In this document: positions 15,001-30,000 of the stretch, piece by piece | How positions within the stretch are numbered: position 1 is the stretch's first letter | How the letters are laid out: every line of letters starts with the position of its first letter | NCBI GenBank assembly: GCA_949316495.1 | Contig: OX439002.1 | Coordinates: 14,068,001 to 14,132,000 of the forward strand | Direction of reading: 5' to 3' | Origin: Amphiduros pacificus | Lineage: Eukaryota > Annelida > Polychaeta > Phyllodocida > Hesionidae | Length of the DNA stretch: 64,000 nt | The notes under the pieces: model-generated | The model's input: the letters and a program-made list of their open reading frames with translations, nothing else | What the model was told of the DNA's origin: nothing | The model's database searches: none | Position numbers and translations under genes: made by a program

Positions 15001-18000
15001 TTAAGAAATATATTTCATCATTTGAAAAAAAGAACATGTTTAACTTACTTCACTTGAGACCAGTTTGGATCACGTACAAATTCTATCACAAGTCGAAAAG
15101 ATGGATACTTCTCTAAGATGCTGTCAAGCTGAAAAGTAGAATCATGGACTTGTATTTTTTCATATATTACATATAGTCTAAATAAGATAAAATCAATCAA
15201 TTTTCTTGACTTTGTATCTTATCATTATTGTGTACTGCCACAATGATAAAAAAAATAATACTAATACTTATGTAAACTGATATAATTCATAGCTTAAACA
15301 AATACTGACCTTGATGAACTTTTCAATTCGACTATGCCTGCTTATCTGCCGGCTTAATTTGGTTTTATTCTGCAATAATCATAGAGAAACTCAAGTATAT
15401 GTCAGCCTAATCACAAAAATAGATCATCAATCATATTTTACTCTTCAAATATAACTCTTCAAGTTATATTTGACCAGCCAATTACTTGAAGATACTAATG
15501 AAATACCTAATATTGTTATTGTATGAATAATTCATGTTATAATGACATATATTGAGGGATACACTTTTTTTACCTCAGGCCTGAGATGTAGTTTGGAGAG
15601 ACCAGCAAACTTCAGCAAAAACACAGCCTTTTCTTTACACTGAGTAACAGGGTTAGAGGTTTTTTGACTAGAATCATTCTCAAGGGCAATTTTCCACTTC
15701 TGTCGAAGTTCAATCTGAAATTAGAAAATTATTAAAGATTGGGATCATGAATATATGGTAAATATAAATTTACAAAGATTTTTAATGTGTTAACTTGATT
15801 TTCATAAACCCACCAATATTGTCCTCAGACTTTCAGCAGCATTGAAGGCTTGGAATATACCCTCAGGAAGTCTACCGACATCTTCAGGTTCTAATTTGGC
15901 TGAAATAATAAATGTTTATAGCTAATTCAGCTCAAGTTATGCATTTCAAAACCAAGAATATCTTTGCTAACCAGACTCAGTCTACTTATTTAGAACAGAA
16001 TATGATGCATGATTTTTTTTTTAATCATCCTATTAGTTTTGTTAAACTAGAAGTTCTTTTTACACTCTGAATCTGAAACGTTGTCTAAGTTTATGGAAAA
16101 ACGATTAATTAAATTTACCATATTTCTCAACATCTTCCCGTAGTGTTTGTGTGTGCCACAAGAGGGCAGCAAATACTGATATCACAGCTTCATTAACTTC
16201 CTCCCCTCCAATTTCCTGAAATGTGGAATGTTGGCGACACCTGTCCAAAGCGGACAAAGTTATGTGATATGTTGTGCAGTGCAGATCTTTTCCAAATATT
16301 AAAATTTTTGTTTAAAACTCCAATTTATATCACAATATTATAGAGCAGTTATGGTTGAAAAATATTCAGAAATAAGTTAACGATCAAAATAAAAAGGCAA
16401 AAATAAATCTATATTATATTGTCAAAATAACGGAGTGTGTTACCTTTGTAGAAGTTTGTGAGCTGCCCCCTCCTTGTCTTCTATAAGACTCCATAGAAAC
16501 ATGTTGGCGTGACTCTCATCCTCCACTGCCACCTACAGGCATGCAGTAAACTCAATTAATCACTGATTAAATTACAATGCTTTAACCCTATATGTTTGAA
16601 AATTTTTTGAAATTGTGTCCTAATTTATATTCAACTTGAATTTCAGAAAAAAAGGAATCTAGACTAAAAGATAGTAACAATATGCATGCTATATTATGAT
16701 TGATAATAGAGAATATTAATGGGAGTTTACATGTTTGCCTGAGAAGGACCTCTGCAGCTTGCCCACCATGTATCCTCCTCGGAAGAGAGTGGTCCACAAC
16801 TCACTGCGTAGCATATCAATATCCTTCTCATCAGGCTTATCACTACCAGCTTGTGTCTTTGGCAATACTACAACCACAAAAAAGTCTCCTGATGAGACAC
16901 TTTTGGAACGAAAGACATTTTATGGGGCCTTCTGTTTGGCAATTGAACACAATATTTAATGGTGGGTTTAATCAATTTCATAACAACAGTTGTTGAGCCT
17001 GAATTGTACAATAGTTATAGATTTTTCATTCTTGGGGGAAAAAAAGGTTGAGGACACCAATTTATCTCAATATTTCTCACAATGGTGCTTGAGCCTTGAA
17101 AATAACAATGGAGCCACTAGATCTTCCCCAAAGTCGAATTAATGGTACCTGAATAATCGTCCCTTAAAGTTTCATCAAAATCCATTCATAATCTTTAAAA
17201 ATAACTTAATTAAAACAATTAAATACTATTGGGGTAGAAATACAGGCTTCTTTGCCAGATAGGAGTAGAAGTGACTGACCTAGTTGTGAGTTGAGAGTAG
17301 CACCACAGAGACTACCGCACAGCTTGGCTATACTAAGCTGCAGGTCAAACAACCAGCACAGTGGTACATCTGGACAACCTTTGGCTGTTACCTAATAAAA
17401 GTAAAAAATTAAAATACTCATTGATTTCATCAAGACCATAATATATTTTTAAGACAATTGAATCTGTCAATGCAAAGTATGATTGAAAGAATGTCCCACA
17501 TGACCATGTTCAACTTCTATAGGATAAGTTTATAGTAGTATTATGTTGGTGAAAATGATGTCTGAAGAATTTTGTTTGTGAGGTTACTTACCTTGAACTT
17601 GTATCCCCATTCATTATTGCTGCTGTCTGAGTGGAAAAGAAACTGGAGCCTGTGACCTCCTTTGAAAGTGAAATTTGTTGGCCATTTTTCCACACCAACT
17701 TTCTGGTCAAACCTGGTCTTCACACCACGAGAGTCCGTAAACTCCAGGTAATCATAGCGTTTCTCTGTCTCACATCGGGGATCAAATTCAACCACAAATG
17801 TGGATGCTCCTGGACAACTGTAGATCTTTTAAAAAAAGAGTAAAATGATTCATGAAAACAAATTTGTACCAATGAAATATTTCGAAATCATTGTTTAACC
17901 AATTTATATTTGTGTATAGCAATTTATATTTTGGGCTCAGGACAAAGTGATGACATTGGTACATTATCCGCAATGTGAGTCACCCTGATACCAGGCATAG

Positions 18001-21000
18001 GATTTAATTACAGGGCATTGCTAGGAGACAGACATAGAGATGACAGTTACAGGGTATTTATTATCTTACAGAAGTTGTGAATACCTGAGTGTGATGTTGG
18101 TTGTTCTCATAGTTGTGAGCAGATTCTACATCCCAAGTGCGGAGAACTACCTCTCCTCCCTCCATGTGGCGCCAGTGATCACTTTCCACCTGCAGTAGAT
18201 AAAGGTTTTGATTTGAAAGAGTTGTTAGAGGTGCTATATTCAGCTATTGCGGAAAGATTCATGGCAGCATGGCCATTCACAAAAAGAAATCTTAGTTTGA
18301 TATCCAAGAACTAAATGAATGATTACACTTACAGTAAAGAAGTACTGCTTCATTTGGACAGAAATTTTCTTCAGCTGTATAACAATGGGCTGCAGGTTGG
18401 CCAGCAGTTGTACTCTGGTGGAAGAGGAGAGAGGTTCTGACATGAGGGTTACTATGGCAACCATCTGACGTATTGCTGTGCCCAGGAAAGTCGCATCTAG
18501 TTTCTGCAGCATGGAAGTCTACAATCACAGCACCAAATTACATCTGCTGCTCATCTACATCAATGTACAGAATATAAATGCATAAAATACCAGAAATGTA
18601 ATTCATTTGCATTTATTTAATTTAAATTGAGCACTACCATTTTCTTGTTTTCTAGTTCAGGGGCAGATGGAGATGTAGCAGAGTTGTTTGTCTTGTTTTT
18701 GTCCTTAGTGTTGGTGGTGCTGGTGGAGCTGGGGAGTTCTGGGGCAGATGATGCTCCTTGTACTGGTGAGATGCTCATGTCCAGGGAGGTCAGATGTCTA
18801 TTGAGATCCTCTAGAGCCTGAGTCGTTTTACTACTCACTAATAGTGCATCTACAATTATGAAATTTTGAATTATGAATTAATATGGCTTGCCAATTCTGG
18901 ATTCCCTAATCTTATTAACCAACTGTGTAATTTTATTATCAATTATTTGAGAGAGATTCTTTTAAATTTTGAGAAAAACTTGGTCTATTTGCTTAAATTT
19001 GAGAATATTAGTAGGACTGAGTGAACACTAAGTAACTTCCAGTACCTTAATAACAGATTGAGCTATTCCTGGATGTTAACTGCATTTAACAAGAACAGTC
19101 TGAGCTATGCCTGGATGTTTCTTACATTTAACAAGAATAAACTATGCTATGCCTGGATGTTTCTTACATTTAACAAGAACAGTCTAAGCAATGCCTGGAT
19201 GTTACTTACATTTAACAAGAACAGTCTAAGCAATGCCTGGATGTTACTTACATTTAATAAGTACAGCCTGAGCTATGCCTGGATGTTTCTTACATTTAAC
19301 AAGAACAGCCTGACCAATGCCTGGATGTTACTTACATTTAACAAGAACAGCCTGACCAATGCCTGGATGTTACTTACATTTAACAAGAACAGCCTGACCA
19401 ATGCCTAGATGTTACTTACATTTATCAAGAACAGCCTGACCAATGCCTGGATGTTTCTAACACTTAACAAGAACATCCCGAGCAATGCCTGGATGTTTCT
19501 TACATTTGACAAGAATAAACTATGCTATGCCTGGATGTTTCTTACATTTAACAAGAATAAACTATGCTATGCCTGGATGTTTCTTACATTTAACAAGAAT
19601 AAACTATGCTATGCCTGGATGTTTCTTACATTTAACAAGAATAAACTATGCTATGCCTGGATGTTTAGTACAGCCTGAGCTATGCCTGGATGTTTCTTAC
19701 ATTTAACAAGAACAGTCTGAGCAATGCCTGGATGTAACTTACATTTAACAAGTACAGTCTGAGAAATGCCTAGATGTTACTAACATTTTACAAGTACAGC
19801 CTGAGCTATGCCGGGATGTTACTCACATTTAACAAGAACAGACTGACCAATGCCTGGACGTTACTCACATTTAACAAGAACAGACTGAGCTATTTCTGAG
19901 TGTTCTTTGTTGTCGGTGTCTGTGTGTTGGTAGCACCAGGCCAGTAGTGAGGTCTGCAGGGAGCATAGAAGATGCACTAAGTGTGATGACTGCTCTGTGA
20001 TGGCCTCATCATCAAATAACTTGGTATACTCTCTATATGCCACAGACATTAATGTCTCCATCACAGCTAACACAGGTTCACAGTCAAAGTCCTGATAACA
20101 TAATAACATCCAGCATCATTAATGACGATATCCAAATACAGTAACATTCATAATAATCTTATAATTATAATCTTAATAAAGAATGTTTGTGAAGACTTAC
20201 TTTATTAGGTGTAGGAGGTAGATCAAGCAGACCACTCGGGTCCACACTGCTAAAGAATTGACACAAAGACTGGAATATCAGAGATATAGATGCTAACTCT
20301 GTCGTTGCCTGAAAATAAAAAGCAAATAAGTATTTCATGAAATGAAAAAGACAAAGCTGGGACCAGATTCATTAAAATGGTCAAAGCCTTACATTGATGT
20401 CCGTCATCATATTGAACAGTTGTTTCCGTCTAGCTTCCTTGTCTGGGAAGAACACTGCAGCTCCTGTGTAAAATAGAGAACAGAAAGCTTGTTTAATAAT
20501 AATAATAATAATAATAACGACTTATATAGCGCTGCATCAGACCAGGTCTGCTCTAAGCGCTTCATTTAGTTCATTAAGATAGTGCTTTCTAAATAAAAAT
20601 GTCTTAAGCTTTTTCTTGAAATTTTCCACTGTTTTACAATTTTTCACTTCAAGGGGCAGGGCATTCCATATTCTCGGCGCATATACCATGAAAGCCCTAT
20701 CGCCATAGGATTTCATATTAGTCTTAGGTATTATGTATTCATTATTATCATTAGACCGCAGACCCTTGCCTAATTGCTTATACTCCAATAAATTGGATAA
20801 ATATTTTGGGGCATAGCCATTTTGCACCTTCCATGTTAGTAGAGCTATTTTGAAATCAATTCTAGCCTTCACAGGTAACCAGTGAAGTTCTATAAGTTTT
20901 TGCGTGATATGATCTCTCTTTTTAAGTTTCCCAACTACCCTGGCTGCAGCGTTCTGTAATTTTTGTAGTTTAGATAATTCACACTCAGGTAAACCAGCAA

Positions 21001-24000
21001 GAAGAGCATTCCCATAGTCAAGGGTAGAGGTAACAAAGGCATGAGCAAGGGTGTTGGTAGTCTTTTCATCCAGACAATTTCTTATTCTTGATAATTTTTT
21101 TACATGGAAGAAACCATTTTTACACATTTTTTTGATTTGTGATTTCATAGATATTTCTTGGTCTAGCATAACCCCTAGATCCTTAACAGCATATGATCTA
21201 GGGATTTTGGTTTCCCCTACTAGAATTTCTTCAGGTACATTTTTATTTTTGAAATCAGAGCTTTTACCACATAACAGCATTTCTGTCTTTCCATCATTTA
21301 ATTTCATCTTATTCTCCAATAAGAATTTTTTAACCTCTTTAATACAACTTTCCATCTCTATGCAAGACCTATTTCTAGTTTCATCAGATTTAGGATCAAT
21401 GGTGATGTACAACTGTGTGTCATCAGCATAGATATGATGCTTGAGACCATAGTTACCAATGATATCCGATAAAGGCTCCATGTATGCAGTGAAAAGTAAA
21501 GGTCCCAAAACTGAGCCTTGTGGGACACCATATTTAATATTCATGTTTTCTGATCTTTTACTATCAATTATCACACATTGTTTTCTATTAGATAAGTATG
21601 ATCTGAACCATTTAAGGGCAATTCCAGTGATACCACATCTTTTTTCCAGTCTGTTCAATAATATCTCATGATCAATAGTGTCGAACGCAGCTGATAGATC
21701 TAGTAGTACCAGCATTACCGTTTTACCATTATCAATATCCATTAATATGTCATTTTGAACTTTAAGCAATGCAGTTTCAGTACTATGGAATTCCTTATAT
21801 GCTGATTGAAATAGCCCTTGAATTTTATTTCTAACCAAATGACCTACAAACTGTGTAGCGACAGCTCTTTCTATTAGTTTCGATAAATAGGCCAGATTTG
21901 AGACTGGTCTATAATTTTTCTTTATCAGTTCAAGACCTAGTTTCTTAATTAAGGGTCTAATAATAGCCATCTTCAGTTCATCAGGTACATTTCCTAATGA
22001 TATTGACTTATTTATGATAGCCTTAATTAATGGTAATAAGCTTCCCAGACATTCATTTAGTAGCCATGTCGGAATGGGATCTAATTCACATGACTTCTTT
22101 GCGGATTCTTTAATTATTTTTCTGACTTCAGCGTCGCTTAACAATGCAAACTTTTCTAACTGTGTATTAAATTTGACTACTTCAGTTTGTTGTTCAACAT
22201 TTCTATCATTTTATCCATAGTTTCTCTGAGGTTTGTTATTTTTTCAAGGAAAAAATTATTAAATTCAGAGGCTAACTCCTTTCTGTCATTGTGCCTCGGG
22301 AAAGGAGTAAAAGCCTCAAGACTCTTTTCATCAAAACCAAAATACTATTATCATTTGACGCAGTATTGTGAATTGAGGAAACATAATCTCAGATAATGAA
22401 CATTGCAATCTGGATAATGAAGAGATAAACTTACCATCTACAATCACTTGTTTGGCAACAGCCACCAGATGGCCCTCTACACTCATCTCATCTCTGGTTG
22501 TGTCCACCACAGAACATAAATGCTTAAATAATGTCTCTGATGCTTCCTGAAAAAATAAACAATAAAAATAACATCAGTGCATTGGGACCACTATCCAAAA
22601 ATGGAACTTTCAAAAAGAGTGATCTTAATGGATGAAGAAATGTAAATATTAGGTTTTTTTTACCTTATCAGCTGACTTATTGCTGGACAGGAATGGAAAG
22701 AGTGCATGTAATAACTGCAACATCAGGTTCTGACAATATCTGAAACAAAATCATCATTTACAATATTTTACATTTACGAGTAAAGTTCTCTTTTATAATG
22801 TTATACCCTAAATCTATCCTACCTATTTTCGAACCCTGAGTAGAGTTTCCAGATAAGCTCCACTGTGATGTCTGACATGTCTAAAAACTGAGGTCTCCGA
22901 GGTCCGGCAGTATTTTTCAATGCAACCTGTAGAAAAAGATTTCATCACAATTCTTTCATTTTTTTTATTAGTTCAGCATATTGTCCATATATGTCATAGT
23001 ATTTCAGGTAAGCATTATTGTTTTAGACTTACCTGATCTCTGGCTAGGGCGACTAAAAAGTTGAGGGTATGGGAGAACACTGCTTTACTGTCGACAGTCT
23101 GGGTCTTCTCTGTTATCATACATTGCTTCTCCTACAAGCACACACATTCCCTTAATCAATCTTTGATGCCAATCAGAGGGATCTATCTGCCAACTATGCT
23201 TATCTCCAAAAGAACTCAGGTCTTCCCCTGATAACTGTCTTGTTAAAAACTACATTACATCATATTAAGAGTATGAAATGTACACCTTCAGAGTTTTTGT
23301 TGATAGATGCTTACACAGACACATGGATCATCCCAATATCATAGCTCCGGTAGAGCTCAGGCAGCTATATATAACTTGATTCTTTGGATTACTCAGTATG
23401 CCCCAATAATAATGTGCATCAGTCTCAATGAAAGATGATCATTATTGATTCATTTGTTATCACAAATATATCAAAATATAAACAGATGATATCGCTATTA
23501 GAAATATCACTCACCGCATCATCACTGACCACATGGACAAAGGTATGGTTACGTTGAAAACCATGAAACTTGATGCCAACAACTCCCAGTCTCTCTGCGC
23601 TGTTCTGTCTGGGCTCAAGAAACTTCACCAAAACATACTGCAACACAAATAAACACATTTCAGTTCTCACATTCAACTATTTTTAGCAGAGGCAATTATC
23701 ACTCTGGCTTCACATCTTATCATGCTTTCAAGAACAGATGAAATATGATCAAAGATAAACTATTAAGATAACACAGGCTGTGGTAGATGATGCAGGGATA
23801 TGTTACCTGACCAACTGGGCAGACATCAAGAGTGATCTCCACTTCATCCCAGTCATCTTCCACCATGAAGTACGCCACCGGATTGTCTGGTTTGCCTCCT
23901 ATCCCGGATGATCTGCACTCATATAAACACACACTTTGATTTTTTTTACTTACATATTGACATCAAAATCTAGGGAATAGTAGTATATATGTTACATTTA

Positions 24001-27000
24001 GCCCCTTTGGGAATGGACACGCATATATTTAGATTTGCTTTTATTTGGTTATTTACTGACCTGACTTTGCTACAGAAATTGTACTCAGTGGCAGTCCAGC
24101 TGTCATATCCTTCAAATCTTGTAACATGTTTTTTCAAATCAAATTCCTCCCTGAAAAAAATGTGATGAGCATGTGAGTTGTATAGTTTATATCTGAAATA
24201 TCCTGAACATTATTACATTTATATGCAAGTCACATGGTTACTGAACATTTCACAGAAGAAAATCCTAGGAACTGTATTCACAGAGAATGTACATCAAACC
24301 AAGACAGAAAATACTATGTTTAGAAACTTCAACCAATTGTAAGCAGCAAGAAAAAAATATATGTTTATGTTTGCTATTTTTATATTTTCTCAGGTATTTT
24401 ATTCCAGTGCAATGCTGCAATGCTAGAATCACAAAGTCCAAAATATTTAAGACATTAAAATTCTACATTGCGAAAGAACTAAAGATGATTTTTAAAAGTT
24501 GCCTAGAAAAGCAGATGAGATGATCACTTAATACTTGTCATGCGTGTATACATTAGTCACTTACTTGTCTCTGTATACAAAGACAAATCCTCTTTTTGGA
24601 CCTCTGGGGCCTTTATCAACCTGAAACAAATTGACTCATGTTATCAACAGAATTTTTTATATCATTATCATTGTGATTAACTTTCTCTAAAATAATTCAT
24701 ATTTTATCTCATAAATTAAATCTATTTTTTACTTACTTTAATCCTCAGTTTGGTCAGTTGTACAAAGTCTGGAGCTTTGAAAAACATGTTCACTTTGGTT
24801 TTTCCATCTGCACTCAAATACACTGAAAATAAACATAACCATTTTGATAACTCCGGAATATTATCAATAACCTGAATAACATTGATTAGTTTACGAGAGC
24901 AGCATGATCATTTTTTTTCTTAATAGTACCTCACCCCAGAATTGCATTAAATATACAGATCATATTGGCTGACGGTACTTAGTACATGTATTAGGATTAT
25001 GGATATTTTTCTATTTTGTTGGATGTAGAGATAGATATTGGCACTGACATTGAGTGGCTGTCCAGTTCCCTGAGAGGACATTTTCAGGTGATGAGCTGTC
25101 TTCCTTCTGTCCACCATCACAGCCTGCCAAACTCAACTGTATAGCAGTACCTGAAAAATACCCAAAAAAATTACAATGTAGTTCTTACATCATTCTGAGG
25201 TAATGAGGGAAATATATAACAAAATAATAAAAAAATAAATCTAGGAAAATTCTCCAGATATCAACCTTGTTTCTTCCAGAATGAATCCCTCACATTGTCT
25301 AAACTTTTGAGTAAGGAACCGGCATCCACTTCTAAGTCCATGTTATCTGCACAATAACACAATAACACAAGTAATAAAGATATGTCTGAATAGCTAAGGT
25401 ACTTAAAACAATAAAATATTCTACATGTAAGAATTTATAATATTTTCATATCTATCTATATTTCATTATCAGGTAATTGATAAGAATTACATATGTATAC
25501 TTTTCACAATCAACAGGAAAGCCAGAATTACATCCCCTTTCCAATTCAAACTTGCTGATGTATATTCTTGTGATACTTCATACCAGTGACATCATTATTT
25601 GCTTGTGATATTTCATACCAGTGACATCATTATTTACTTGTGATACTTCATACCAGTGACATCATTATTTACTTGTGATATTTCATACCAGTGACATCAT
25701 TATTTACTTGTGATACTTCATACCAGTGACATCATTATTTTCTTGTGATATTTCATACCAGTGACATCATTATTTACTTGTGATACTTCATACCAGTGAC
25801 ATCATTATTTACTTGTGATATTTCATACCAGTGACATCATTATTTACTTGTGATATTTCATACCAGTGACATCATTATTTGCTTGTGATACTTCATACCA
25901 GTGACATCATTATTTACTTGTGATATTTCATACCAGTGACATCATTATTTGCTTGTGATACTTCATACCAGTGACATCATTATTTGTGATATTTCACACT
26001 AACGACATAATTTTTTCCTTGTGATGCATCATGCTAGTTACATGAAATTTGAGCCACCAGTGTTTACCTTGCAGGTAGTGCAGAGATCGTAGTATCCCAG
26101 CCACATGTCCTCTGGCCAGGTTGAAGGCTAACAGAACATATAGGCCATCACAGGTCATCACCCCATCTGTATTCCTACAACAAGCAAACATCCTCAAATC
26201 AAACATACTTGTAACCCTACATTGTTTCTGTATTTTACCAATCGTTTTGATTTTACCAATCAATTATCCTTATTCTTAAATATATTTGTTTACAAATTAA
26301 GAAATTCGAACTTGATCTACATTAAATATTTCCATAGGCATAGGACCTACACTGCAATGTCTGCAAGGAAGGCATCCATCTGCTTGAGGACATGGTGGCT
26401 GAGGATTGGTGGCTTCTCACTGCTGGCTGGGGACAGAGATAATGGGCACATATGCTTCAAGGCAGTCCTGAAAATTATAAACACATATATAAAAAAATAA
26501 AACTCATGGCAATTGGTGCTCTGGTACCTACAATTGACAGAGATGAATGTACTTCTTGGGCAGCTGGTAATATGAAGAGTGAATATACCTTTTGTGGCAA
26601 CTTACATTGTGAGAAAGAGGAGGGTCTTTTTCATACCTATTAGTATTTACTTTTTTATATTTAATTCTTGGCAAATAAAAATGTTTATTGTCCCATATTG
26701 GTCCTGAGATTCAAATATGTCTTGAATGCAAGGTAATCACATGTATTCTATCATGATGGTGCTGAAGTGACCATCTTAGTAAATCAGATCAGTATTTACT
26801 TTGGCCAAATCATGCAAGTGCTCAAACGATTTATGTGAGTAATATGATGGTGGTCCTTACTTGGTAAGTAACTTTCTGGTGAGGGTACTTACTTGGCAAG
26901 AAACTTACTGGCAGTGGTACATACATGGCAAGAAACTTGCTGGTGAGGGTAAGTACCTATCAAGTAACTTGCTGGTGAGGTACCTACTTTGTGTGTGCCA

Positions 27001-30000
27001 TGATGGTGTCCCGCAGGTTGGGAGCTATAGGTATTGTGGCTGTAGCTGTTGAGGCCAGCACTTGTAGGTACCAGGCGGCTGATGCATCCATTACGCTCAC
27101 TCCCTGCTCCTTCACCACCCTGTCACAATCAGATCACACATGTTAGATCACATTTACACTAAGAATATTTCAAATTTTGATTTCCTATGTTTCTGATGAA
27201 TAAAATTGATAGTATACTCTCACTAAAGACAAATAAATAAGACAATGAGTGATTTCACCTGTAGCCCAAAGTTTTAAGGCCATGAAGTCTTGTGTCACAT
27301 CCATCACTATGGCATCGTTTGATATTCAACTGGATAACTGCAAATGAAAATATATAAAATGACATACCGGTAAGTAAGGAAATCAAAACGAATGTTACAT
27401 GATTATCAAAATTTATAATTGTGTTAAATATATACCAATCATTAATAATTCAATAAGTTTGATTTAGATTTTACTTACTTGGGTAAAATGTCTTGCAATT
27501 TTCTAGCACTGTAACATCACCCGTTATATGACTGCAAATATAAGAAATGCTTTATCTATTGCACTCAAATAATTTTTTAAATACCACAAAATGATTCAGC
27601 TTTTATTCATATACTCCTCTGGATATAATTAATCCTCCATAAATGGACATCACTGGTTGCTAAATGAATTCATGTAATCAAAATATTTTGTGTCTAACCT
27701 AGGAATTCGGACCTCTTTGATCTCCCGGAGTGAGTGACAGTTTTTACCAACAGAGACAGTGATGACTTGAGGCATATAACTCTGGTCGCTGGCAGCCACG
27801 GACACAGATAAGTGCTTCATTACCACATTGTTACGCATACGAAGCCTGACCCAGTGAGAGCGAGCAGCGCCATCTGACTGCCAGTAAGAGGAGAAATCCC
27901 CGTTGACCAGTCTGTAGACATCAGACTTGTTGGTGGACACTTCCATGGCCTTAGTACATCTGGTTATGGGTTTGAGCTCTTCTCCGTCACTCAGCATGCC
28001 CTCCTCCTGGTGACGATTAGCTGTGAACATTTAAATAGTCGTTATAATGTATCTAATGCTGCTAGTAATAATTCTCTTATCTTTCTTTTTGCACTTTTTA
28101 CCCCAAACTATTTTTGATGTCAGTCTGTTAATCAAATGGAGATGTTCAATTGTAGATATTACTATTTGTATATTTGACATTAATATCAGTGTATTTACCT
28201 GTGTCTTTGAGTTTGTGGAAGTGATTGGTGAGAGCTCCAAGCCTCATGTTGGTGGTGTTGTTGAAGCCATTCAGGATGGGGAAAGGTAATGATGAAGTCG
28301 GGACGCGGTTACGAAGTAAGAACTGAAAAATATAAATATAGTTTATATGTGTCTGTCACCTCTATTTTCTCATTCAACGCAATATTAATCACAAGGCCAA
28401 ATGGGGCTTTGATATCTTAATTATTTCTTGTCTAGATCATAATATAATATTTAGCTAAATAATTACAAAATTATTTCATATCATATATTTTTTATAAATG
28501 GCCAGATGGGTTCAAGAGAAAAGGTTCAATGAAAATCTTTTTATAAAGAATGAAGACCAATGGAAATCTCCAATAATTTTTCAAAACATCAAATAAAAAG
28601 CTGAACTAAATAATATCTATTATATTCACAAGAACAATAGAGAATAACAAAAGGTAAATCACCAGGGTAAAATGATGTAAGACTGATCAATCAATAAAAA
28701 AATTGTCATATGCTCTTTGATATTGTGATCATAGAAAAAATGGTGATACTTACATTTAGAATTCTTGCTCCATGTTGTCCAATGACTTGCTTATCTTCTG
28801 AATAAACATCAATGAATCCTAAAAAAAGGTTATTGTTAAAGGTAATGACTTTTTTGAATATATATCTTTATCCAAGGTACTAAGCCCTTCTTGGTGTTGG
28901 ATTTCTATCTTTGCAATATATTTTATAAATTTTGATTAATATGATTATTATACAGATTTCCAGAATTCTTCTATTTAAGACATTCAATAATAACCATAAG
29001 AAGTGGAAACATCTACCATACCAAACAACTTTGCAATTTATACTTTTAAAATTAAATTATTTCATCAGAATCTAGAGTATGTTCTTGAGTTGAGAATTAA
29101 ATATAGAGTTCTGTGAAGTTCACAAAAGCTCACCTGGAGTCAGTGAGCAGGCTTGCAGAGTCCTCACCACATATCCAAGCTCACCATACATGAGTTCCCC
29201 ATTAGATGCTCTCAGAGCTTCCAACATAGCCGAAACATCAGCCGTCCCATCTCCCTCACTGTCAAACTGCTGGAATGCCTGAATGAGCAAGCAATGTCTC
29301 AATTTTAATAAATTAATATCATAATATAATGATCTAAATGCACACCAAAGTGATTGAAAGTCATGTTTTGATTTCCTGCAAAAAAAGAGTAATAAACTTG
29401 TTCTTACCTGTACACAATCTTCCCGTGAGACAGAACGATTCATGAGAACATCACAGAACTGAGCCATGAATACAGTCTCTTCATTCCTCTGCTGTCTATC
29501 TTCCAACCATCTCAACAGGTGGTGCTGGTGTTGCTGGATCACATTTTCTGGTATATCATCTCTAAAAGTATTATGGCAATCAAGAAGATATTAGTACCAG
29601 CATGATAATGCATGTGATATGTAAAACTCAGAACATTATGAGGATTCATAAGGCAAAATATGTTGAGGTTTTTGTTCCCATTTGCTGATATGTATCCAAA
29701 TGTATACAAATTGGAAAAAATGTATTTTCTACTTAAATATAAAGGTGTCAAATTATTTACAAACAATGACCAGTGTAAGTATCACAGAGAATTTGTTCAT
29801 TTTTTAAGCACAAGGAGTTAACAAATTACATATGTTTTTATACAGTGAGAAGATTAAACTTACTTGACTTTGGATGCAGCTATTCTAAGTGTAGCTGCCT
29901 CAAATAGACCATGTAAGTCTAAATTTGGCATTGCATCTTTGTCTACAAACATATCACAGCGATTTAGAGGCATTGCAATTTTTACTTCATTGGTTTCTGT

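Noticed and set aside
19058-19706. Plus-strand ORFs with repeated FNKN motifs
   Set aside because: Antisense translation of the 42-bp donor minisatellite of ZZEF1.
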